Below, piece after piece: positions 1 through 7,997 of a stretch of DNA of 64,000 nucleotides (position 1 is its first letter; every line of letters begins with the position of its first letter). Under the pieces are notes generated by a model, which did not search any database, had not been told where the DNA came from, and saw nothing but the letters and a program-made list of their open reading frames with translations. The position numbers were made by a program, and so were the translations under genes. This DNA comes from Bacteroides eggerthii (GTDB lineage Bacteria > Bacteroidota > Bacteroidia > Bacteroidales > Bacteroidaceae): positions 3,194,001 through 3,258,000 of the forward strand of contig NZ_CP102258.1 in the NCBI RefSeq assembly GCF_025146565.1, written 5' to 3'.

Positions 1-736
1 TGGGAAGCCAGTTCTTTGTGGCCCATCCCGGAAGACTGGGCGCCGCAAAATAAAAGAGGATAATCCAGAATGCCCAAGTAGAGAACAACATGCTCAACCC
101 GCCAAACAGCGACGGCTTCTTCTCTTTGCCCGCCACAGAAGACGGCTGTTCCGCAATCATACGATCGGGGTTCTCCCTCAACAAAAATATCAGAACCACA
201 GAATATATCATTCCTACGATACCAAACCAGTGGAAAGTGGTGTGCCAAGAAAAAATTGCAGCAACAGTGGCGCCAAAACCGCCGATGGCCTGCCCCACGT
301 ACAGCCCCGTCATGTGCACTCCAATAGCCAACGAACGCGACTTGCCCTGATGCCAGTCGGCAATCAGCGACAAGGCGGAAGGAATATAAAGCGCTTCACT
401 CACCCCCATCACCGCACGCAGCCAATACAACTCATGAAAATTATCAGCATATCCCATCAAATACGTCACGCCCGACCAAACAAAAAGACTGCCTACAACC
501 AACCATTTACGGTTAACACGATCGGCAATCATACCGGCAATAGGACTCATAAAACCGTAAATCCACAAGAAAACAGCCATCAACGCACCAAATGCTTCCG
601 CCTTATTCAGCTCCACTATATCAACCTTCATCGCTTCCTGCATAGTAGAGAGCATCTGACGATCCATATAATTAAGCAAAGCCACCACCCAAAGCAACGC
701 TACTACAATCCAAGGATATACATTTTTGTTTTTCAT
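1..736 (-). CDS. MFS transporter (3' part outside window)
   Basis: The minus-strand reading frame opens at the ATG at 736-734 (MKNKNVYPWIVV...) and stays open to the window edge, about 245 residues. It is a major facilitator permease that moves a small organic solute across the inner membrane. Hydrophobic helices alternate with short loops. The NYMDRQ motif at the end of the first helix and the GMIADRVNRKW loop between helices 2 and 3 are typical of the anion:cation symporter (sugar acid/hexuronate/sialate) branch of the MFS. A YhcH-family gene lies 139 bp upstream on the same strand, and a ROK repressor is divergent from that, so uptake of a sugar or sugar acid is likely. The substrate is not shown. 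Its own promoter (-7 TATATTTG) is at 767-774. Confidence 0.88.
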   Translation of the reverse strand, partial: MKNKNVYPWIVVALLWVVALLNYMDRQMLSTMQEAMKVDIVELNKAEAFGALMAVFLWIYGFMSPIAGMIADRVNRKWLVVGSLFVWSGVTYLMGYADNFHELYWLRAVMGVSEALYIPSALSLIADWHQGKSRSLAIGVHMTGLYVGQAIGGFGATVAAIFSWHTTFHWFGIVGMIYSVVLIFLLRENPDRMIAEQPSSVAGKEKKPSLFGGLSMLFSTWAFWIILFYFAAPSLPGWATKNWLP

Positions 737-766
737 AATAATTAGAATAATGATATTGATACTTCG

Positions 767-820
767 CAAATATATTAACTATTTTATTATATGCAAAATA
801 TTTAATAAATTATTTTATTA
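767..820 (-). promoter_or_regulatory. MFS gene promoter with putative ROK operator
   Basis: The minus strand carries the Bacteroides -7 box TATATTTG (plus coordinates 767-774), about 30 bp before the ATG at 736. A 19-bp AT-rich motif (TTAATAAATTATTTTATTA) at 802-820 covers the -33 area. The same 19 bp recur exactly at 1397-1415, in front of the ROK gene. Position and repetition suggest an operator; binding is inferred. Confidence 0.5.
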
Positions 821-875
821 AATACGCGAATATAATTAAAATCACAAAAATATAATGCCGGGTAATTTTAAAAAA

Positions 876-1322
876 TCAGATTTTTACTTTTGCAATGAGT
901 TTACGAATATTTCCGGCTCCGACAACCGGTGCATGAGGGTCTTCCGGATACACAATCATAAACTGACCGGGAAGCAAATCCACCCATGTGGTAGAGGGAT
1001 CGGCATACAAAGCGCAATCGCCTTCTTTATCGTAAGGCTTGATTTCCTGTTTTACGTCTTCAATAGCCTTCCAACCAATTCTCTCCGTTCCTTCCAAAAG
1101 GATGTGCACATCAATATAAATACGGTGAACCTCAAGCACTTGCTTATCCTGTGGAACACATTCGGGATTGATGTTCATTATAAACAAATCGTCTCCGTCT
1201 ATATCAATACGTCCCAACTCGGCATGGAGCAAATCATGTGTCTTCACATAGTCAAAAAGAGGCTTAAACTGAGGATGGAGACTTTCTATCCTACCACTGT
1301 TTTGCAAGTTTGATACAATCAT
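876..1322 (-). CDS. YhcH/YjgK/YiaL family protein
   Basis: The protein has 148 residues starting at the ATG at 1322 (MIVSNLQNSGRI). A longer frame opening at 1364 would begin upstream of the likely transcription start and match no family start. The family has a cupin-like fold; E. coli YhcH/NanQ acts on sialic acid anomers and relatives sit in sugar catabolic operons. The family pattern H-x3-D-x-H is visible in VHRIYIDVHILLEG, followed by the conserved E in GTERIG and the late PGQFMIVYPEDPHAP segment with its histidine. It lies between the MFS gene downstream and the divergent ROK regulator. Its promoter (-7 TATATTTG at 1362-1369) is next to an inverted copy of the putative operator. A role in handling the imported sugar is inferred from context. 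Confidence 0.85.
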   Translation of the reverse strand: MIVSNLQNSGRIESLHPQFKPLFDYVKTHDLLHAELGRIDIDGDDLFIMNINPECVPQDKQVLEVHRIYIDVHILLEGTERIGWKAIEDVKQEIKPYDKEGDCALYADPSTTWVDLLPGQFMIVYPEDPHAPVVGAGNIRKLIAKVKI

Positions 1323-1361
1323 GTTTTCAAGATTAAATGTTATACATAGTAATATCGGCAG

Positions 1362-1386
1362 CAAATATATTAAATAATTTATTATC
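1362..1386 (-). promoter_or_regulatory. yhcH promoter with inverted operator copy
   Basis: A -7 box TATATTTG (plus 1362-1369) lies about 40 bp before the yhcH start. It sits in the same longer context (GCAAATATATTAA on the plus strand) as the MFS promoter. An inverted copy of the operator core (AAATAATTTATT, 1372-1383) is directly upstream of the -7 box, in the spacer. Confidence 0.45.
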
Positions 1387-1396
1387 TAAGCTATAA

Positions 1397-1449
1397 TTAA
1401 TAAATTATTTTATTATAGTAATAAGATATAGATAAAATTTGTATCTTTG
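1397..1449 (+). promoter_or_regulatory. ROK gene promoter and putative operator
   Basis: The -7 box TATCTTTG at 1442-1449 places transcription start near 1455, which favours the ATG at 1476 over the one at 1452. The 19-bp motif also found at 802-820 occupies 1397-1415, around the -33 region. This suggests autoregulation. Confidence 0.55.
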
Positions 1450-1475
1450 TAATGGTCCTATTAAGAGAAAGCATA

Positions 1476-2684
1476 ATGAAACAACAACTTTTGAAAGAGA
1501 TTGAACTGGGAAGTAAGAATGCTCTTATAAAAAAGAGAATCATTACACATTATATATATAATGGTAGTTCAACGATAACCGACTTATCCAAAGAATTAGA
1601 TCTAAGCATCCCCACAGTTACCAAATTCATCGGTGAAATGTACGAAGACGGCTATATCAACGATTATGGTAAACTGGAGACAAGCGGCGGAAGACACCCC
1701 AGCCTGTATGGCCTGAATCCGGAATCCGGATACTTTATCGGGGTAGACATTAAAAGATTTGCTGTCAATATCGGCCTGATCAACTTCAAGGGGGACATGA
1801 TGGAATTGAAAATGAATATTCCGTATAAGTTTGAGAATACTCCGGAAGCAAAGGAGGAACTATGCAGACTCATCAGCTCTTTCATAAAAAAAGCGAAAGT
1901 CAACACCGACAAAATACTGAATATCAACATTAATATATCAGGACGTGTCAACCCCGAATCCGGATACAGCTTCAGCCAATTCAATTTCTCCGAACGTCCG
2001 CTGGCAGAGGTATTGACGGAAAAAATCGGTTATCAGGTTTGTATCGATAATGACACCCGCGCAATGACATACGGCGAGTATTTGCAAGGGTGTGTCAAAG
2101 GGGAAAAGAATATCATCTTCGTTAATGTCAGTTGGGGACTGGGCATAGGTATCATCATTGACGGCAAAGTATATACCGGCAAATCGGGATTCTCCGGAGA
2201 ATTCGGACACATCAACGTCTTTGACAATGAAATCCTCTGCCACTGCGGGAAAAAAGGATGCCTTGAAACCGAAGCGTCAGGCTCTGCCTTATACCGCATA
2301 TTACTGGAACGCGTAAGAAAAGGAGAAAGCTCTATCCTCTCCGACCGCATCGACTCCCAAAACTGCTCACTCACACTGGATGAAATTATCGAAGCCGTCA
2401 ACAAAGAGGATTTATTGTGCATCGAAATCGTAGAAGAAATCGGACAGAAATTAGGTAAGCAAATCGCCGGATTAATCAATATATTGAATCCGGAATTAGT
2501 AATCATCGGAGGAACATTGTCACTGACAGAGGACTATATCACACAACCGATAAAAACTGCGATAAAAAAATATTCTCTGAATCTGGTAAATCAGGATACA
2601 GTTATCACAGTCTCCAAACTCAAAGATAAAGCCGGCGTTGTAGGCGCCTGCATGCTGGCACGAAGCCGGATGTTTGAGTGCTAA
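1476..2684 (+). CDS. ROK family transcriptional regulator
   Basis: The protein has 402 residues from the ATG at 1476 (MKQQLLKEIE). An upstream in-frame ATG at 1452 is unlikely because the promoter's -7 box ends at 1449. The N-terminus (about residues 20-75) is a winged helix-turn-helix (SSTITDLSKELDLSIPTVTK). The rest is a ROK sugar-kinase-like fold with GGRHPSLYGLNPESGY at the domain junction, the glycine-rich SWGLGIGIIIDGK, and the zinc motif CHCGKKGCLE after GEFGHI. ROK repressors of this NagC/Mlc/XylR type release DNA on binding a sugar or sugar phosphate. It is divergent from yhcH and the MFS gene, and three copies of one AT-rich motif lie at the three promoters, so it probably controls this small regulon and itself. 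The inducer is unknown. Confidence 0.93.
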   Translation: MKQQLLKEIELGSKNALIKKRIITHYIYNGSSTITDLSKELDLSIPTVTKFIGEMYEDGYINDYGKLETSGGRHPSLYGLNPESGYFIGVDIKRFAVNIGLINFKGDMMELKMNIPYKFENTPEAKEELCRLISSFIKKAKVNTDKILNININISGRVNPESGYSFSQFNFSERPLAEVLTEKIGYQVCIDNDTRAMTYGEYLQGCVKGEKNIIFVNVSWGLGIGIIIDGKVYTGKSGFSGEFGHINVFDNEILCHCGKKGCLETEASGSALYRILLERVRKGESSILSDRIDSQNCSLTLDEIIEAVNKEDLLCIEIVEEIGQKLGKQIAGLINILNPELVIIGGTLSLTEDYITQPIKTAIKKYSLNLVNQDTVITVSKLKDKAGVVGACMLARSRMFEC

Positions 2685-2686
2685 AT

Positions 2687-2733
2687 ACACAGATTGCATG
2701 TATTCACTATTTTCAAATACATGCAATCTGTGT
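2687..2733. terminator. Long perfect stem-loop between convergent genes
   Basis: An 18-bp perfect inverted repeat (arms 2687-2704 and 2716-2733, 11-nt loop) begins three bases after the ROK stop codon and 41 bp from the end of the convergent NusG-like gene. Neither side has a long T run, so it may work as a processing or bidirectional termination structure. Confidence 0.6.
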
Positions 2734-2740
2734 GTATGAT

Positions 2741-2770
2741 ACGCCTGAAAGATAGAAAGGCGTTTATATA
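2741..2770 (+). terminator. Probable terminator of ROK gene
   Basis: A second stem (ACGCCT at 2741-2746, AGGCGT at 2758-2763) is followed by an A/T-rich tail starting with TTT. Together with the larger hairpin before it, it could end transcription from the ROK gene. Confidence 0.5.
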
Positions 2771-2774
2771 ATAA

Positions 2775-3098
2775 TTATTTCAATAAATGTGCGAATTCTG
2801 CAGCCAACTCTGCCTTTTCAGCACAAACAGACAAACGCTTACCTTCCGCATCTACCAAAAGAGCCACATTCTGCGATGCGACAAAAGATGCCACATCAGC
2901 TGTTTCTTCTACAAAAAGGAAACCGGGAAACAATGGAGTGAATACCTCCTTTGTCTTGCCATTCCATTTCCTGAATACGATTTGCATAGGACAAAATGCA
3001 GCATAACCTGCTTCATTCAAACGTTGCATCAATTTACGTTCCGACCTCGGTGCCGTATACAGGGCACACCAACGATTCATATCATTATTAGCTATCAT
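2775..3098 (-). CDS. Short NusG-like (UpxY-type) N-terminal domain protein
   Basis: The protein has 107 residues from the ATG at 3098, which overlaps the TGA of the upstream wzz gene as ATGA, a translational-coupling arrangement. A longer frame from 3122 and a shorter one from 3080 (MNRWCALYTAPR) are possible. The sequence matches the NusG N-terminal domain: W-C-A-L-Y-T-A-P-R-S-E-R-K start, AGYAAFCPMQ, and TPLFPGFLFVE. Bacteroides UpxY proteins of this family are antiterminators for capsule operons and usually have about 170 residues. This one ends after the NGN domain with no room for a KOW domain. It is the last gene of the cluster instead of the first, which is unusual. It could antiterminate at another locus or be a truncated copy. 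Confidence 0.8.
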   Translation of the reverse strand: MIANNDMNRWCALYTAPRSERKLMQRLNEAGYAAFCPMQIVFRKWNGKTKEVFTPLFPGFLFVEETADVASFVASQNVALLVDAEGKRLSVCAEKAELAAEFAHLLK

Positions 3099-4210
3099 AT
3101 TGCTTTGCTTGCTTTTCTCCATTCCTTAAATAAATCTTTCACAAATAGTATCCAACCAACACATCCTACTCCCGCCAAGAATACAAATCCGATAAGGATC
3201 ATAATCTTATTCGGTTTAGCAGCACGCAATGGCACTGTGGCCGGCTGCACAACCGTATATACCGGAGTGATTTCCTGAACCTTGGCTCTCGCCATCTGCA
3301 ACTGCCCGGAAACCTGTGTATAAACGGTATACGCCAACTCCATCTCGTTCTTCAAACGTTCCTGCTCAGCACGATAGCTCAACAGAATAATGTTTTGGTT
3401 AGCATCTGCAAAAGTAGCATATTTTTTTTGAGCTTCCTCATAATCGGCCTTTGCTTCTTTATAAAGTTTTTCCGTGAAGGCTAAATCATGACGGGCTTTA
3501 TTGGTACGATAGTCTGTGATATAGTTCTGCAAACAATGCATGACCGTATCTGTCAACGAAGCTGAAATCAAAGGGTCTTGCATAGTTACCTCTAAAGTGG
3601 TAACGCCTGTTTTTTTATCAATGGTAACCAAGATGCGCTTGCTCAATGCCTCAGCCACCCTTGTTTCATCTACCGTCAGGTGGAACGGATCAATTTTACC
3701 TTCTCTCTTCTCCGGCTTATCCTTGAACAAAGAGAGTGTCCACCCCAAAGCCTTGAATGGAGCAGAGACCACAGCCCCCATCCAAGACGAACGCTGGTAC
3801 TTGTCCAAATAAGCATATAAGGTTGTATCTACTTTGCCTTTCTGATCCTTAACCTTTACATCAAACAGCTCCAACAGGAAAGGTGTTGACTTAACAATAT
3901 CAGGATATAACTCGGGCGACAACGCATCCTCTCCGGCCGAAGCTCCACCCAAATTAATCCCGGCCATGGCCGCCAATGCTCCCATACCTCCCGCAGAGGT
4001 CTTACCAGCGCTTTCAGGCGCCAATGTCACTTTAGTAGAGTACTCTTTAGGAATACTGAACGCAACCACTAATCCGATAAGGGCGGCAATACCGCATGCC
4101 TTGAAAACCAATTTACGCTCCGCCCACACTTTCTGAGCAAGCTCAATCAAATCAATCTCTTGCTCTTCCGGCTGCTGCTGTGTTGTCTTCTGTATATTTT
4201 CTTCGCTCAT
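3095..4210 (-). CDS. Wzz-type chain length determinant protein
   Basis: The 371-residue inner-membrane protein has a transmembrane helix near each end: residues about 34-53 (KACGIAALIGLVVAFSIP) and about 335-355 (IMILIGFVFLAGVGCVGWIL). The long periplasmic region between them includes coiled-coil-like sequence (KLYKEAKADYEEAQKKYATF). This is the Wzz/polysaccharide co-polymerase layout. Such proteins set the length of exported polysaccharides and couple to outer-membrane exporters. The helix following the second segment is short and no tyrosine-kinase domain is attached. The gene starts 9 bp after the SLBB exporter gene and overlaps the NusG-like gene by 4 bp, so the three form one operon. Confidence 0.92.
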   Translation of the reverse strand: MSEENIQKTTQQQPEEQEIDLIELAQKVWAERKLVFKACGIAALIGLVVAFSIPKEYSTKVTLAPESAGKTSAGGMGALAAMAGINLGGASAGEDALSPELYPDIVKSTPFLLELFDVKVKDQKGKVDTTLYAYLDKYQRSSWMGAVVSAPFKALGWTLSLFKDKPEKREGKIDPFHLTVDETRVAEALSKRILVTIDKKTGVTTLEVTMQDPLISASLTDTVMHCLQNYITDYRTNKARHDLAFTEKLYKEAKADYEEAQKKYATFADANQNIILLSYRAEQERLKNEMELAYTVYTQVSGQLQMARAKVQEITPVYTVVQPATVPLRAAKPNKIMILIGFVFLAGVGCVGWILFVKDLFKEWRKASKAI

Positions 4211-4219
4211 AATTCTCTA

Positions 4220-6784
4220 TTACTTAAAGAGGTTAACCAAAGTAGCAATCATAGTTGCCAAAGAAGCTGCAGACGTACCCATACCGATAATTTCAGCAGG
4301 ACTCATCTTCTTCTTGGGGTCTTTGCTCGGAACAATGATCTCACATCCCGGTTCAATTTCCTTTGCTCCACCTGATTTCAAACGGGATACCGTACCATTC
4401 ATATGAACAACATAAGCTCTCCGCTTTCTGGCATCATTACCAAATCCACCGGCCTGGTTGACATAGTACTTCCAGCCTTCCCCGGCTTTATAAAGCACCG
4501 TATTAGGATACATCACAGCACCACTGATCTTGACTGTACTTACGTATTCGGGAACATAAAGCATATCGCCCTCACGCAACACCATGTCATAATCCGAACC
4601 CGGATTCTGCAAGGCTTTCTCCAAATTGATACCAACCGAATAGGTATCGGACAAATCCAACTTCTTAACAGAAATAGAGTCACCTCCGGAAGTCATTTGC
4701 GCCATACGCAGCACATCTTCTTTACGACGCAACTCTTCTTCACTCATCTTACGCAGCAAACGAGCCCCCTTGGCATATGCATCCGATGATATACCTCCGG
4801 CTTTAGTGATCAAGTCACTCAAACGCTCATTTTTCTTGGACAATGCATAATTCCCACTAAAAAGCACTTCACCTGCCACTGTCACAGTCTGTTGACGATG
4901 GTAAGCCGGACTTTTACGGATATACACTTCATCAAACGGCTCAAGATGGAACGAACCGCTACCTTCCCCCACCAGCAAGCCGTCTTTTAAGTCGAATGAG
5001 AAGTTCTGACCGATTGTCCCACTGAAAACAGTGCTCTTGGGGTCTTTCACACGACGGGACACTTCAACCCTGGTTGTAGCAGCAGCCTCCAACAGACCAC
5101 CTGCTTGTAGAATCAAATCTTCTACCGTCATCTTGTCCGCATATAAATAAGTACCCGGATCAGCAACCTCACCATGAATAGCAACTGTGGTTTCTTCCCT
5201 CAAATCCTGAACACTGGGGATAAACAATATATCATTCTTCTGCAAAGGAATATCTGCAACAACGCCATTCAACAAGCCTTTCAAGTCTATCGCAATCATT
5301 TCCCGAGTCAAGTCATCATACTCACGACTGATCACAGCACGATTCAAAAATGCATCACCACGCACACCTTCGGCTTTCTTTATCAATTGTTTCACAGTGT
5401 TCACTTCTCCACTCAACTGATACAACCCTTCGCGATAAACGGCACCGCGTACCTCCACTCGGTTTTCAAAACGGTCAAGAACTGAATCCACCGTAAGAAC
5501 ATCTCCATCCTCTACACGAAATACGGAATAATCCATTTCATCAATATTGAATATCTGATGTTCACGACCGCTCTTACGTACAAGACGTATTGCTTTTTTA
5601 TAAGCATCACCGGTAAACCCACCGGCATATTTAAGCAAAGTTGCAATGGTTTCAGTCGGCTTCATCTCATAGTACATAGGACGTTTCACCTTGCCCAATA
5701 TCTGTACCAAAGTTTGATAAGGATTAACCAGAATCACATCACCATCCTGCAAGCGAATGTCATCTTTCAATCGGCCTTCCATGATAAAATCATAGATATC
5801 CACATCAGCAACCGTCTCCCCGTCGCGTATAACTTTTATGCTACGGAGACTACCTATCTTATTTACGCCACCTGCCCAATACAACGCATGAAAAACAGAT
5901 GCGAATGAAGAAAGGGTGTAAGTGCCCGGCACAACAACTTCACCCATTACATTCACTTGAATAGAACGAATCTCACCCAAAGTCAATTTAATCTGAGTAT
6001 TAGGAGTTTCACCCGTAACACCGGCATATATCTTGGCAAACTCGTTTTTCAAATAGTTATTAGCCTCTTTGACTGTTTTCCCACTCAAATAAACCGGACC
6101 TAAGTTTTCAATTTGCACAGTGCCTTCGGGTGAGATAATTTCCCTAATGGTCTTTTGAGAAACACCCCAAACATCTATGATAACCTCATCACCTGCACCC
6201 AGACGGTAATTGTTGGGGGTTGCAACATTTATATTGGGTTCAAAGGTCAGATTCTCATTATCAAAAATATTATGTCCGAAAATTTGTTGGGTAGGATCCT
6301 CCTTTTTTTCTTTCTTCTCTTTACCAAGGAAGTTGTCATATTCTAAATAGTCTGTCTGTTCATTGCCATCCCAACCGAATTCCTGCTCCATCTCTTTTTC
6401 ATCACGCTGTTGATCGTTTTTAGCACGCAACCCTTTTATGGTTTGTTTTTTAGAGTTGGAATTTTCTAAAGTGGAATTTTCTTGAGAAATGTTCTTATTT
6501 TTATTCTCGTATTTCTTTGGGGTACGTAAACGTGAATCTGCTGCTTTTTCTCCTCCGGTTCCGGTCGTTACATTTGCTTTTCCCGAATACTCAGATTGTA
6601 TTCTTTGAATTTGCTCCTTTGTGACCCCTCTCTTCATCAGTTCAATCGACATCTGTTGTTGAGACTTCCCCGCCTGTTGAGCTTCCTGCACATACTGAAT
6701 AACTTGTTCATCCGTCATTCGTTGAGCAAATACTACGCTTGATACTGTGAACATCAACAAACATAATAGTATAAATCTGCGCAT
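4220..6784 (-). CDS. SLBB-domain polysaccharide export protein
   Basis: The 854-residue protein has a signal peptide (MRRFILLCLLMFTVSSVVFA). After a charged, low-complexity linker (about 60-180) comes a poly_export domain (about 190-265: NYRLGAGDEVIIDVWG) and then a chain of SLBB repeats, each recognisable as (V/I)xGxVxxPGxY followed by a TVxxLIxxAGG unit, for example VNVMGEVVVPGTY, VEVRGAVYREGLY, VAIHGEVADPGTY and VAGEVLFSGNY. The family forms the Wza-like outer-membrane channel for capsule or exopolysaccharide. At over 800 residues it is the large multi-SLBB form, unlike classic Wza (about 380). It is the first gene of a three-gene operon with wzz and a NusG-like gene. No glycosyltransferases, flippase or polymerase lie beside it in the window. 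Confidence 0.92.
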   Translation of the reverse strand: MRRFILLCLLMFTVSSVVFAQRMTDEQVIQYVQEAQQAGKSQQQMSIELMKRGVTKEQIQRIQSEYSGKANVTTGTGGEKAADSRLRTPKKYENKNKNISQENSTLENSNSKKQTIKGLRAKNDQQRDEKEMEQEFGWDGNEQTDYLEYDNFLGKEKKEKKEDPTQQIFGHNIFDNENLTFEPNINVATPNNYRLGAGDEVIIDVWGVSQKTIREIISPEGTVQIENLGPVYLSGKTVKEANNYLKNEFAKIYAGVTGETPNTQIKLTLGEIRSIQVNVMGEVVVPGTYTLSSFASVFHALYWAGGVNKIGSLRSIKVIRDGETVADVDIYDFIMEGRLKDDIRLQDGDVILVNPYQTLVQILGKVKRPMYYEMKPTETIATLLKYAGGFTGDAYKKAIRLVRKSGREHQIFNIDEMDYSVFRVEDGDVLTVDSVLDRFENRVEVRGAVYREGLYQLSGEVNTVKQLIKKAEGVRGDAFLNRAVISREYDDLTREMIAIDLKGLLNGVVADIPLQKNDILFIPSVQDLREETTVAIHGEVADPGTYLYADKMTVEDLILQAGGLLEAAATTRVEVSRRVKDPKSTVFSGTIGQNFSFDLKDGLLVGEGSGSFHLEPFDEVYIRKSPAYHRQQTVTVAGEVLFSGNYALSKKNERLSDLITKAGGISSDAYAKGARLLRKMSEEELRRKEDVLRMAQMTSGGDSISVKKLDLSDTYSVGINLEKALQNPGSDYDMVLREGDMLYVPEYVSTVKISGAVMYPNTVLYKAGEGWKYYVNQAGGFGNDARKRRAYVVHMNGTVSRLKSGGAKEIEPGCEIIVPSKDPKKKMSPAEIIGMGTSAASLATMIATLVNLFK

Positions 6785-6839
6785 AAGTAAGATTTTTGAT
6801 TAATCCTTTAGTAATCTAGTAATGTTTTTAAATTGGGGG

Positions 6840-6847
6840 CAAAGGTA
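6840..6847 (-). promoter_or_regulatory. -7 box of the SLBB-wzz operon
   Basis: The minus strand reads TACCTTTG here, the preferred Bacteroides -7 element, 56 bp before the SLBB start codon. No good -33 TTTG is visible at the usual distance. The stretch 6850-7130 contains no other feature that I can recognise. Confidence 0.5.
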
Positions 6848-7131
6848 ATACTTTATTTTCATAATATACATTTATTTCATTCCGAAGTTTCGGAAAAAGA
6901 ATTAATTCCCTATCTCAATATAGCAGAAAGCCCTTCGCTACTATTACTTATCGAACAAGCCACTTCCTATAAATACATATTTTAAGTCACATCTTTTTAC
7001 CTTCCACTGCGTTCCCTGTTTGCTTGCAAAAATATAAAAAAGCTACATGCTACTTTGATTAAAAACAATAGTTTTATAACCCATTCCCCAAATAACTTCC
7101 GGAAATATTTCTAAAAAATCAAGCAATTCTT

Positions 7132-7161
7132 TTTGCAAATTCAAATAAAGATGTACCTTTG
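7132..7161 (+). promoter_or_regulatory. tRNA-Thr promoter
   Basis: A TTTG (-33) at 7132-7135 and TACCTTTG (-7) at 7154-7161 with an 18-bp spacer form a textbook Bacteroides housekeeping promoter, 22 bp before the tRNA. Confidence 0.75.
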
Positions 7162-7183
7162 CACCCCGTAAACAAAAACGATC

Positions 7184-7256
<73 letters not shown>

Positions 7257-7261
7257 CTTTC

Positions 7262-7302
7262 AAAGACTGATATTTAGAGCACTGAATATCAGTCTTTTTT
7301 CT
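7262..7302 (+). terminator. Terminator of tRNA-Thr
   Basis: Arms AAAGACTGATATT (7262-7274) and AATATCAGTCTTT (7285-7297) pair perfectly around a 10-nt loop and run into six Ts. It begins six bases after the tRNA. Confidence 0.88.
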
Positions 7303-7432
7303 TTCCCTATTAGCAGCAAGAAAAGCAACAATTTATTTTATTCCGCCCGATTTTCAGTAACGATTTAGTAACACTACTTTGTCCAAACGGGGCATTTTCT
7401 TGTCTTTTGCTTGTCTGCCGACAAAACGAAAG

Positions 7433-7464
7433 AAGTCCCGTAAAACCTTGATCTTACGGGACTT
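7433..7464 (-). terminator. Terminator of tRNA-Ser
   Basis: Arms AAGTCCCGTAA (7433-7443) and TTACGGGACTT (7454-7464) form an 11-bp stem. On the minus strand it is followed by a T-rich CTTTCGTTTTG. It lies 36 bp past the 3' end of tRNA-Ser. Confidence 0.7.
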
Positions 7465-7500
7465 GTCTTAGTTTTTCCACCATTTATCTTTAGTGTTTTG

Positions 7501-7588
7501 CGGAGAGACGGGGATTCGAACCCCGGATACCCTTTTGGGGTATACACGCTTTCCAGGCGTGCCTCTTCAACCACTCGAGCACCTCTCC
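7501..7588 (-). tRNA. tRNA-Ser (anticodon GGA)
   Basis: The 88-nt gene (with discriminator G at 7501) has the long variable arm of a class II tRNA. The acceptor stem pairs GGAGAGG with TCTCTCC, the anticodon loop CTGGAAA carries GGA (reads TCC, serine), the variable arm pairs ATACCCC with GGGGTAT-like sequence, and the T arm is CGGGG/CCCCG with loop TTCGAAT. CCA is not encoded. Confidence 0.95.
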
Positions 7589-7599
7589 TTTTCGGGGCG

Positions 7600-7631
7600 C
7601 AAAAGTAGAGGAAGTTTTTGGATTTACCAAA
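7600..7631 (-). promoter_or_regulatory. tRNA-Ser promoter
   Basis: On the minus strand, TTTG (-33, plus 7628-7631) and TACTTTTG (-7, plus 7600-7607) are separated by 20 bp. The -7 box lies 11 bp before the tRNA 5' end. Confidence 0.7.
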
Positions 7632-7737
7632 TGTTTTGTGCAAATAATCAATCAGAAAATATATTATATTCGAATATTACAAGTAAAAAATAGAAAAAGG
7701 CTTCTATTATCAAAAATAATTATTACTTTTGCACTAC

Positions 7738-7861
7738 CACTTATGTATGATAATAAATGCGATATATGCAACGGAAAGGCATTAAGCCCTCGACGATGCG
7801 TTTATCGCATTTATTGTTAGTGCATGAGTGGTTTCTATATTAACAAGTCGAGGGCTTTTTT
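7738..7861 (+). ncRNA. Candidate structured small RNA with terminator
   Basis: A -7 box TACTTTTG at 7724-7731 would start a transcript near 7738. It ends in a strong hairpin (AAGCCCTCGAC at 7784-7794, GTCGAGGGCTT at 7847-7857) followed by a T run. Nested inside are more pairs: AATAAATGCGAT with ATCGCATTTATT, and ACCACTTAT with ATGAGTGGT. A 25-codon frame from 7744 (MYDNKCDICNGKALSPRRCV..., four cysteines) lies in the same RNA and could be a leader peptide or chance. No gene follows on this strand, so it is not an obvious attenuator. I do not recognise a known RNA family. Confidence 0.4.
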
Positions 7862-7941
7862 AGTTTCCTCATAGTATGATTTTATTTTCTTTATATACTT
7901 GTATAGTCCTCTTAAAGAGGCTATTATAAATTTTGTCGTTT

Positions 7942-7977
7942 TCCCGTCTTACTTGTGAAAGCAGGACGGGATTTTTT
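7942..7977 (+). terminator. Second plus-strand terminator hairpin
   Basis: TCCCGTC (7942-7948) pairs with GACGGGA (7965-7971), followed by a run of six Ts. It points rightward, toward the end of the convergent GH3 gene. No gene of its own is visible between 7862 and 7941, so it may back up the upstream terminator or end a second short RNA. Confidence 0.6.
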
Positions 7978-7997
7978 ATCAGCTTCGTATGAAAGAT

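Noticed and set aside
2033..2506. 157-codon frame opposite the ROK gene
   Set aside because: Antisense shadow of a clear ROK protein.
7374..7693. Open frames crossing tRNA-Ser on both strands
   Set aside because: They overlap a complete tRNA gene and its terminator.
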